A stretch of DNA of 64,000 bases from RGIG3077 sp964490175 (GTDB lineage Bacteria; Bacillota; Clostridia; Oscillospirales; Ruminococcaceae): contig CAZBAI010000005.1 of the NCBI GenBank assembly GCA_964490175.1, positions 17,321 to 81,320 on the forward strand, in the 5' to 3' direction. The position numbers and the translations under genes are program-made. Under the pieces are notes generated by a model that was given only the letters and a program-made list of their open reading frames with translations, did not search any database and was not told the origin of the DNA. Positions within the stretch are counted from its first letter, which is position 1. Each line of letters starts with the position of its first letter. Positions 34,653 to 45,400 of the stretch are shown in pieces.

Positions 34653-36395
34653 TCAGTCTTCCTTGTTGTTCATTCTCTTCTTGGAGATGAGGTAAACGCC
34701 TGCGCCGGCAGCCATTGTTCCGCCGATTACGTAGAAGAGCGTTGTACCGATACCACCGGTTGAGGGGAGAGATGAACCCATGCTGTTTTGAATTGTAATG
34801 CTTGCAGCACCGGTATTCACATCACCTTCTTTAGGAGTACCGTCGCCAACGGAAACACTAATTGCGGTAAGTGCTTTTGTTGGGTCAAAATCATCCCAAA
34901 CTTGGTCATTTACGGTTGTAGCGTCAAGTTTAACTTCAAAAGGATTAGCGGCAAGGTTATAACCTGCGGGTGCTTTTGTTTCCTGCAAGTAATAAGTGCC
35001 CTCGTCAATACCGATAACCTTGAACAAGCCGTCTTCATTCGATGTCAATGTAGTTGCATCGGTTTCGTCAGAAACCCATCCTTCAAAATATCCCTTATCA
35101 CTAACAGTAGCATAATACTTAGTGTCACCGTTTAAACAGTAAAGAATAAATTCTGCACCTTCAAGCTTTTCTTGAGTAGCGCCGTTAACCTTATTTACAT
35201 CAAGCTCATATGTAAATACAATGACCTTATCTACAGGTGTGTCGTGTGTGCTATCAGGTGTATCGTCATTTTCATCGGTTGTATCGGGAGCATACTCATC
35301 ATTGGGGTTGTTTGAGTATGTGAGTTTAACCTCGTTTGTCTGGCCGTTAAGTCCGATTACGGCAAATTGGGTAAGAGAAGCTGTGTATGTAACCGTAACG
35401 ATAGAATCCTTTGTAACGGCAATTGTTTTATCATTCATATCAACAGCTTGTTTAATATCCTCAAAGGTAACTGTGAGTATATGGTTGCCTTCTTCATCAT
35501 CAACAGTACTGATTTTCAGATTATTGTTACCGTTTCCGTATTTATAGCCAACCTGAGTGCCATCAATGAAAACTTCGATATCATTGAAATCATCAAACTC
35601 TTTGCCGAGTGTATCGGTAAACTTATAGTAATAAGCCGAATAATCATCAAGATTAGAGGGCAATGTGCCGTAAAGCTGGAAAGGTATTATATCACCGATG
35701 TCATAATCGGCAACGTCGTTGTACTGGTTGCCTACTTGATAATTATCATCACCTGCAAACTCTTCGCCATTTGGGTTAACTGTATTGGTTGAATTTTCCT
35801 TAACCTTTTTGATTACCTCAGGGTAAGAAGATTTAGGATTAGCTTCTGCATCGCCGACAACTCTAAGGATATATCTGGTCATTGCGGGAACACCAGCATC
35901 GGTATCCATTACAAGCCAATAACCGTATTCAACATTCTCTACTTTATAGCCGCCCGGTGCTACGGTAAGTTGTGTGGTTGATCCGGCAAGATATTTACCG
36001 ATAACAGCTGCAAACTTCTTCGTAAGTTCGGCGTCGAACGAATTATCAAATTCAGACAATACTTTTGCAAAATCAGCAGCGGTAGTGCAGTCTTTAAAAG
36101 GAGTATCCATGTTAATTGCAATTGCCTGAAGTTCGGCAACAATAGCATCTTCATGCGACAAATAAGCAACGCCTTTGCCCCATGTAATATTGGAAAGAAT
36201 GCCGGTTGCTTCATCATAATCGCCGTCAAAAATCTGCCAAGCTTCGTATGTATGACCTGTTTCCGTTGTGGTGATTGTGATTGAGCCTGCATCATCGGCG
36301 GCAAACGTTGTCATGCCCATCGGCACGAACATGCACGAAGCAAGCGTGACTATTGCAGCTATGCCCGCAAGTTTTTTCATTGTTGAGTTTTTCAT
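34653..36395 (-). CDS. LPXTG major pilin, SpaH/EbpB type
   Basis: 580 residues. Sec signal peptide (about 1-32, ending TTFAADD), an N-terminal domain whose NPKSSYPEVIKKVKEN near 200 probably supplies the lysine used by the sortase, an isopeptide-type middle domain, and a C-terminal Cna-B domain with a textbook E-box (YYLQETKAPAGYNL, near 472). LPSTG at 543-547 is followed by a hydrophobic helix and KKRMNNKED. Likely the repeated shaft subunit, polymerised by the neighbouring sortase. AAAGGAG precedes ATG. Spontaneous Lys-Asn isopeptide bonds are expected from the family but not proved here. Confidence 0.93.
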   Translation of the reverse strand: MKNSTMKKLAGIAAIVTLASCMFVPMGMTTFAADDAGSITITTTETGHTYEAWQIFDGDYDEATGILSNITWGKGVAYLSHEDAIVAELQAIAINMDTPFKDCTTAADFAKVLSEFDNSFDAELTKKFAAVIGKYLAGSTTQLTVAPGGYKVENVEYGYWLVMDTDAGVPAMTRYILRVVGDAEANPKSSYPEVIKKVKENSTNTVNPNGEEFAGDDNYQVGNQYNDVADYDIGDIIPFQLYGTLPSNLDDYSAYYYKFTDTLGKEFDDFNDIEVFIDGTQVGYKYGNGNNNLKISTVDDEEGNHILTVTFEDIKQAVDMNDKTIAVTKDSIVTVTYTASLTQFAVIGLNGQTNEVKLTYSNNPNDEYAPDTTDENDDTPDSTHDTPVDKVIVFTYELDVNKVNGATQEKLEGAEFILYCLNGDTKYYATVSDKGYFEGWVSDETDATTLTSNEDGLFKVIGIDEGTYYLQETKAPAGYNLAANPFEVKLDATTVNDQVWDDFDPTKALTAISVSVGDGTPKEGDVNTGAASITIQNSMGSSLPSTGGIGTTLFYVIGGTMAAGAGVYLISKKRMNNKED

Positions 36396-36425
36396 AATTT
36401 TTCTCCTTTAAATTTAAATTTTGGC

Positions 36426-36470
36426 GCAAGGGGTGCGGCGTAAAGCCACTCGCCGCTTCTTCCCCTTTGC
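36426..36470 (-). other. Hairpin between giant adhesin and pilin genes
   Basis: Two-part stem: GCAA-GGGG paired with CCCC-TTTGC (one bulge) enclosing GCGGCG/CGCCGC. In the transcript it precedes AAATTTAAATTT and the pilin ribosome-binding site and has no T-run. It may be a processing or stability element giving the pilin more transcript than the adhesin. Confidence 0.5.
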
Positions 36471-36496
36471 AATGTGTTTGTGTTTTGATTTATAAT

Positions 36497-39400
36497 TTAG
36501 CTTTGGCAATCTTGCCTCCGCTTAAATCCGTAAATTCCGGCAAATGCTATCAGCATAAGTCCAATGCCGACAGTGTAATACCTTTGTGTTCCCTTTCCGC
36601 CGGTTGAGGGCAGGGAGGTTGCTGTATCGTTTGGTGTATTCTTAACGGTTGCGACTGCCTTTGAGGGATTTGCCGCATTTATGCAGTAATCGCTCTCAAT
36701 CGGTGTGTCGTCGCCGTCCGAAAAGCTGTAGCTCGGCGTAAAGCCGTTTGCCCCGACTTCCTTAATCCAGTAGTAGTAAGGATTGCCGTTTGAATCGTAT
36801 ACGGGGAGGTTTAACACCTGCGCCCAATTATCGCTTGATGTAAGCTTGATTGTTTTGACAAGCTCGGGGTATTGTGTGCCGCCGCCTTGCTCTGTCAAGC
36901 CGCCTGCATACGCCGCTAACGTGCGCAATGAATATGATGCGGCGGCGGGGGTGGAGGAGGCGTAGGTGATGGTTAATTTACCGCTTGGATTATTTTGGTG
37001 ATTACTTAATGTAATCTTTGACGGTTGATATCCCTCATTAAATGTAAAGGTAATTATACCATCAGATGCATTCAAATCATACGCAAAATCCGTCAGTTTG
37101 GAGTTTCCTTCTTCAATGGTAAATACATTAGAGTTGTAGCCGACTTTTGCGCAATTATCACCGTCAAAACTGATAACAATAAATTCCCATTGACCAGCTG
37201 TGTGATTCAACTGTAAGCTAACGCTTTCTATCGTTTTTTCGGAATCGTAAGATACATCAGTGGTGTTGCTATCAAATGATACAACATCTTGAAGTATCTC
37301 CTCTACAACGGTAATCGCAACAGTTGCTGTTTCATTGGTAGATGTATTTGTCGCTGTGATAACCGCCGTGCCCGAAGTGTTTTTGGCAGTTACTGTATTT
37401 CCACTGATTTCAACAAGGTCACTTCCCTGTGTAACAGTATATACAATATCACCCGTCATATTAGGTGTAAGCGTTACAGAACCGCCGTATTCAAGCGTTG
37501 CTTCATCCGGCGAAACGCTGAACTTTTCATAAACAATTACGGTGAATGTTGCCGTTTTTGACCAATTGTCACCTTTAGCTGTTATTCGCTTTTCACCTAC
37601 CGCTACGCCTGTAAGCATCATTTTACCATCACTAACGGCAATCTTCACAATTTGCTCATTGTTCCATCCATCATAAGCATTTATAGTTGTCGCTGATGTT
37701 ATTGTTACACTTTCGCCAACAGCCACTCTCACAACAACATTTTCGTTTTCAAAAATGTCAGCGTTGATAACTTTTATATCAACCTCTGCCGTTTTGCCAT
37801 CGCTACGTGTTGCGGTGATTGTTACATCACCTGCCCCAACGCCCGTGACCGTGCCGTTTTCATCAACCGTTGCGATTGAATCATCGCTTGATGTGTAGGT
37901 AAACGTGCCGTAACCCGGGCTTGGCGTAACTTGAACCGTGCTGCCAACGGAAACCTCGGTAGCTGTGGCTGAAATCGTAAACTCACTCGGCAACGTTACC
38001 TTTAGAGTTGCTTCGGCTTCATAGATATCACCGTCAATTGTAAGCGTGCCCTTTACCGTAACTTCGCCCTTGTCAACGCCTGTTAAGATGTTGCCGCTAA
38101 GGGTTGCGGCTGTGCCCTCGGTTATTTCGTAGGTAATGCCTGCGGTTGATGTTCCGTCGGAAAGCTGCGCCGAAATTGTTGAGGTTTTGCCTGTTTCAAT
38201 TTCGCTTGGCGTCAATGTCAGCGACAATGTCGGCTTGTCGGTAATTGTTATGTTGACAGTCACCTTTTGTCCGTCATTGTCGGTGACTGTCATTACCGTG
38301 TCACCGGGAGCTTGACCCGCAGTAATCGTAATCGTCTTGCCGTCAAATTCAGCTGTGGCAAGGTCTTTACTGAATGTTACGCTTTGAATGTCCTTGTTGA
38401 CCGTAACTTGTGCCGTTTTGCCGTTTGTTACGGTAATTTCGCCGTTTTCGGGGCTGACAAGCGCAAGCTGAAGCGGCATAATTTCAAGTCCGTTTCCGCC
38501 TGTGTTTTCAACAATGTCACGATAAATCTCAATCGTAACGCCCTCGTTAAGAACGTGATTTTCATCTGCCCAAAGCTTTTTAACGGTTAGGTCAAACGAC
38601 TTTGTGTTGACAACTTCAATTGTTATTGCGCTCGTTTGTGCGGCGTTGCCGTTGGTGTTGCCATATGTGACAATGTATCCGCTCGGCACATCTTCAACAA
38701 CCTGATAACAGTATTTTTCGCCGTTAAGGTCGCTCACTTCAAGGTCTGTAATCGTGGTTTGCCAGTTTTCATCTGCTGTAATTGTGATTTTTTCGCCGAT
38801 TTGTGTCCACTCGGTCGCACTTTCAAGCTTTTGCATAAGCTTTAGCTGTATGCTTGTCGGTCGGTCTGTGCTGTCATCGTCAACCCAAGTTTTATTTACC
38901 GTAATTGACGTTTTTTCTGTATCGACAGTGTTTTCAAGCGAAATTTTGTCGCCGTCATTGTCGATAATCTGACCGTTTGCACTGTATTTAACCGTATAAC
39001 CTGTGGTCTTTTCGACAACGTAGTAAACGTAATTGTCGTTTTCTTCGTTCATCGTTGGCAACTCAATGCTAAGCTGCCAATCGGCGGATTTTAAAAGCTC
39101 ATACGTGCCAACGTGCTCATACTTTGTTTCATCGGTTATGTTCTCGGGAATATCGTCAATATTCTTCGGTGTTTCCGTTGTTCCGACGCCGTAGTATGTG
39201 TTGATGGCGCTTGCAAGCGTTTCGGCAATTGCTTCATATCCTTTTGCATTCGGATGGCAACCATCAGCCAAGTTATCGCCGACAGATGTCTTGATATCAA
39301 CATAAACAGGTTTGTTTTCGCCTGTATATGTGGCAACCAAATTCTGCAACATCAAGTTGTAGTCATTTACCAATTCGTCCGACTTTGCCTGACAAGCATC

Positions 39401-42400
39401 CGTATCATTATTGAAATTACTGATATTGTATCCCTGTCGTTGCCACCAATCAAGCGCCTTAATCCTCGGCACAGAGCATACAAAAATAACTGTGTCGGTT
39501 CCGCTCTTTTCGTATACAGCGTCAATCAATGATTTCATATTAGACTGCATAGTTTCCATGGAATCATTAGAATTAAGCAAGTCATTCGTGCCTGCTAAAA
39601 GAATTACAACATCTGCCGAAGTTGCATATTCCGAAGAACTATAAGCCTGTTTTATCTCATTGATTTTTCTGCCGTCTTGAGCGACTTTATATACAGACAC
39701 ACCGTCACCCAATAATGTCTGCAAAACAGCAGGGTATGTTTTATCTTCCGATACATATCCTTGGAAAGTACCCTGAGTGATTGAATCGCCGTTTGCCATT
39801 ATCTTCAACCCACTCGGCAACGTTTTGCCGCCGCTGCCTATCATATCAACATCGGGTCGGCGATAAACATCAACCTCAATGCTGTCGGGCAAAAGCTTGC
39901 TGTCGTTTGGTATTGTGACTTTGTTTGTATCAATCCAACTCTTTTCGATGGTGATACTTCCGGGCACATAGTTTGTGACAGTAATTGTCTGTTGAGATGC
40001 AAGGTCGCTTCTGCTGTAGCTTGCCTTGTATGTCTGCGTGCTGCCCGAAACTGCGGTTTCAATCACATAATAGTAATAGCGCAAGCCGCTTTCGGAATCT
40101 TTATAATCAAGTTTTTCCCACTTATGCGACCAGCTGTTTTCAGCATTAAGCGTAACTTCTTCAACAAGTGTTCCGCCTGTTTCGTCAACGCCCTCGGTCG
40201 GCTGCGGCGTTGTGGTTTTATAAAGCGAAACATTAACGCTATGTCCGCTGTGGTCTGCCGAATCAGACCATTTTTTGTTTACGGTAACGTCAACGCTTGT
40301 CGGGGTGTTGTCCTTATTGGTGACGGTAATCGTACCCGACGAGCCGTTTATGTTATAGCCGACGCTGATTGTAAATCCGTAAATCAAGTGCCGCTGTTCG
40401 GCGGGAACATTCTCAACGGCTGTAAATGATGTATAATCATCTAAATCGTATTTATCTCGGTCAACAATGCACGTCCAATTGTTGGCTGCACTGACGGTAA
40501 ACTCACCGATAAGTTCTTTTACGCCCGTGTCGGAACGTATTCCGTAGAGCGAAATCGGAACACTATCAAGCGGCGGATTCTCCAAAGGCTTATTGTCCGA
40601 TGTCGTCCAAACCTTGTTTATCTTAATGCCGGCAGTGTTTTGAATATTGATTGTGACCTGTTCGTTTTCGTTGCCGTCTGTCCAATTCGGATTATTATTT
40701 GTACCGTTACCCGTGTAAATCGGCTTGATTCCGACGGTTTGATAACCGCCGTTTTCATCAAGTGTCGGCGTTACTTTACCGTTTTCATCACGTGTGCCGA
40801 GTACATAATCTTCCGCATCTTCCAGATAATAATACGTATTATCGCCAATCCTATAGCCGATTTCCTTAACGTAATAGTAAATCGGTTTTCCCTGATATCC
40901 GCTTGGCAACAATCCCCATGCGGCTGTATCTTCCGTTCCGACTTCCTGCGGATTTACAAAGTCGGTATCCAAAAGACTGCTGAAAGAATCTTTTTCGACT
41001 TTATTAAGCTGCTCGGGGAAGCCCGTAGACTTCTTTACATAAGACCAATAAAGTTCAACAATAGATTTTACCTCAGCATCTTCTCCGATTTGCTCAAGTG
41101 CGGTTTCATCCCACGTTTTTGCAATCGAAATTTCAATCATCTTGCTGTTGTTGAGAATAAGCTCACCCGTGGTTGAAACCGTTGTTACATTTTCGCTAAA
41201 GCCATTGGGGGCTGCATAGTTTGAATCTTGATAGGCAAAGTAATATACAGCTTGAAACTCGCTGAAAAATGCCGAATACGGACTGTCGCACCCTGCAAGA
41301 TAGCCTTGCAGCAAATCTTCAAACACAGCAGATTTTCTGCCTGCCGCATTCATAGATTCTCTAACCTTATTGATATAATCTTGATATTGAGAATTTTCAG
41401 CATTTAAATAATTCTCATTGAAATCAACTGCCAGGTCATATCCTTGATATCCGAATGGCATTGACGTTTCAATCAGCTTATAAAGCTTACCGCTTTCAAG
41501 GTTAATATCAATCTTTCCAAGCTCAAAAGTGAACGCATTGCTCGGAATAGTGTTATCGGTTATATGTGCGACTGTTCCATCGTCTTTTTCCCAGACCGGA
41601 GTGACGGTGTTGCCGTTGTCACCTACCGTTTGGTCTACCGCAAATACCCAACATTTGTAGGTTTCGTCATAATAAGCCATTTTAAACGTTGCCGCAACGG
41701 TAACGCTGTAGTCGCTTATGCTGACCTTTTTGATTGAGGGCACGGTGTTTGCCGTAATTGTTCCGGTTGATTCGATTATGGTAAACTCTTTTTCGTCAGC
41801 CGAATCGGAAGCGTTGTAGTTGCCTGTATCAAACGAAATATTGTTATTAAGCTTGATTGTATCGCCCGTTTTTGTTCCGCTTACGCTGTAAGCATAAGTG
41901 ATTACAATCGGCGTTTCATCAGGCACTGTCATCGAAAGAGTTGCCGTTGAAAGCTGTGTAGTTCTAACAGCCTTAGCCGAAACATCGGTGACGTAATCGT
42001 GGTAGTATTGACCCCAATTATAATCAATATCGTGACTACGAATTTCTAAAGACGAATACTCTTGATCAACAGTAAATGTATATGTCCACTGCTTGGTATT
42101 TTCATCGTATGTTGCAATGTTGTATAGCGAAAGCTCAGAATAACTAATATTTCCCCACTGATCCGTAGTGTATTTACGCAACCAAGGTCCTAGATTATTA
42201 TCCCTGTTACTACTTGATTTTTCACTTGCATCAATCACAAATGTAATTACATCGCCGACCTTATATCCGCTTGTCGCCGTCCATACATTGTATTCGTTAT
42301 CAACCGATTTTGAAAACTCCAAGTCGGTTTCAACAGTTTCGTAAGGCTTGTAGTCAACATGGTAGCTTGTATTTAAATTAACGGTTTCGTCCGCTGTATA

Positions 42401-45400
42401 ATCAAGATAAATGCCGCCTATGCCATCATCCTTATATTCGTAACCGAGAAGCTTTTCAAACTTAATCGAAGTCAGGTTGACATCCATTTTTGCAAGCTCA
42501 TCTGCCGAAATCGAACTGTTGTTTGTAATATAGTCAACTATATCAAAATCATCATAAATATCGACAAAGTCACCATTGGCAAGGTTTTTGCCCTCGGGAT
42601 TGAACACAACTTGATATGTAAAAATACTTCCGCCTAAATATATTGCCTTCTTTTCAATAAGGCTGTCATCAGTGCCGCCCGATGTTTGGTTTGTAACAAT
42701 GATTTTGTTTGTTGTAGATTGAGCGCTGTCGCTTTTGGAAACAACGGTGTTTTCAATCAAAACGCTGTTAGTGCTCTCAATCTTTTCATCCAAGGTTGCT
42801 TTTTCAATGCAAATGTAGTATTCAATTTTTACAGCAGAGTTGTATTTAATATACAAACTGTCATCGCTGTAAGTGTAATACTCATTACCGCTACCCTTGT
42901 TTAACGTGCCTGTCCAGTTATTGCTCCAAGTAGCAGTCGGCTTATAAGGGTCGCTTTCGCAAAGCGTCCAACCTTGGGGCAAAGCGTCGGTCAGCTCTGT
43001 CGCACTGCCTTTAGGCTCAAGCGAATACTTAATAACGTAGCATTCCTTGCCGTCAATTGTGGCAGTGGTCAAATCTTTGGGAGAAATGACCGAATTGCTT
43101 GCAATTGCGTTTCCGTCACTGTCATAAGCGGTTTTCTTTACTGTGTCCGCAGGCTTGTTGGTGACGGTAATCGTCGTATTACTTGTCGGCGTTACGCCGT
43201 CGTTATTATTATAAAATGCATAATAACCGTCAATATCCTGCTCGATAACCTTATAAATATACTCGCCCGGCGAAGTAGCCGTTGCAAGGTTTGAAAGGTT
43301 ATATGTCCAATTTCCGTTATCATCGGGGGTAACGGTAATTGTGTCAACCTTTTCCCAACGCTGAATGGAGTATTCAACTGATGTAACGTGCTCGGAAGAA
43401 TTGTTCTGATCATGATTGTTATACCATGTCTGCAAAACTACATTTGAAAGATCCTGCGTTATGTCAAACGTCAATTCAATGTAATAATCGCTGACAGTTC
43501 CGTTCCATCCTTCTTGAATCCATTCACCGGCAGAGTTTGAACCGCCAAAGCATCCGTTGAAATATCCAATATAACCATAGCTGGAGTTGATTCTCAGCGT
43601 AATGGTATCCCCTGCTTTTAAATCACAAAGCTTATACTCACAATGTGACGGTTTGTTTTCATCATCATAATACTGATGTCTGTCATCATCGGCAACTGTT
43701 TGGCTGATTGCGGCAACACCTTTTGTCGTTCGGTAAACATCGAGCTTAATACTTTCAATATCCGTTGTAGTGTTGTTTCCGGAATAATCCTGCCAATTTT
43801 TCTTGATTACAATATTATTCTTGGTGTTTGTAATATTGACCTTGTCGCCGATTTTCGGATTTTGCGATTCAACATTGTTTATCTTATAAACCGTAACATA
43901 GCCGTCAATGCTGTCTTCTTTTACGATATATTCAAACTCATCGCTAAGTCCGTACCATGTAAGGGTCTGCCAGTTGCTGCCGGTAAGCGTCTGCGCAGAA
44001 ACAAGCACTTCTGCACCGTCAACAATTTTATACAGCGAAACCTTAACATCTGTCGGTCGGTCGCTTGCAGAGCCATCGTCCCACTGCTTTTCAACGGTGA
44101 TGTTATTTGAAGTGTTCGTAATCTTGAAATACTGATTATTAACACCGTCAATATAATTGTCACTGTATGTTGTTGTAAAGCCGTCAATTTTACTTACTTC
44201 AACAACTCTGTATACATAATCAGGGTTAAGTGCAGTCCATGTATATTTTAACGAACCGGAGGTAAGAGTTGCTGTATAGGCATTACCGCTCTCGTCTTGA
44301 TAATCTGCCCACTCGGCGTTTTCATCATTCTTATCTCTGTATTGCAGTTTAACGGTAACATCGGGCAATGTAGTTCCGTTTTGATATCCCGACCATACCT
44401 TTTCAACCTCAACGCTTACAAGCGTGTTTGTTATGGTAAGCGTTTGACCGACTGTAACGGTTTGGTCAACTTTGCTGTATACTGTGGCATAACCGTCAAG
44501 GGTCGATTCTTCAACATAATACGTAGCGCTCGGGTCAAGCTCATACCATGTAAGGGTTTGCCAATCGCTGCCGTCAAGCGTTTTCGGCTCGCCGACCGCT
44601 GTTTTTGTGCCGTCACTTTCAAGCTTATACAAAGTAACGGTAGCGCCTTGTGTACTTTGACCAACCCAATGCTTTTTAACCTCGATGTTGTTTGAAGTGT
44701 TCGTAATCTTGAAATACTGATTATTAACACCGTCAATATGATCGGCGCTGTATGTTGTTGCAAAGCCGTCAATTTCACTTTCTTCAACAACTCTGTAAAC
44801 ATAATCGGGGTTAAGTGCAGTCCATTTATATTTCCAGCTGTTTTCGGTTGAAAGCGTTGCACTGCCGTTTTCATAATCAGCCCAAGTAGCGCCGTTATCG
44901 GCACTGTATTGCAACTTAACTTCAACAGACGAAAGTTCTTTTGCAGGGTCATAGTTTACCCAAGATTTTTCAACTTCAACGCTTACAAGCGTGTTGATGA
45001 TTTCAATAGCAGCGCCGTTTGTGTTTACGCCGTTGTTATTGTTATAAGTTGTTTTATAGCCCTCAATCGAGCTGATTTCACGAACTCTGTAATATATATT
45101 TTCAAGTCCGTCGGCGTTTGATGTGGTTTTCGGCAAATCATTGATTACAAGACTCCAAGAATCTTGACCGTCAACCATTGAAATGGTAAATTCATCAGCA
45201 TTTCCATCGCCGTTGCCGTCGTAATCAGTCCATTCGCCGTTATCGCCGATTTTTTGCTGCAAGATAAATGTAATATCCTGTCGCTTGTCGGCAATATTAT
45301 TGCTGTCAGACCATGTCTTTTTAACAGTCAGACCGATTGTTTCAACATAGTTTTCGGGGATTTCGGTGTACTCAAAGCTATCGTCGCCGTGTTTATCGCC

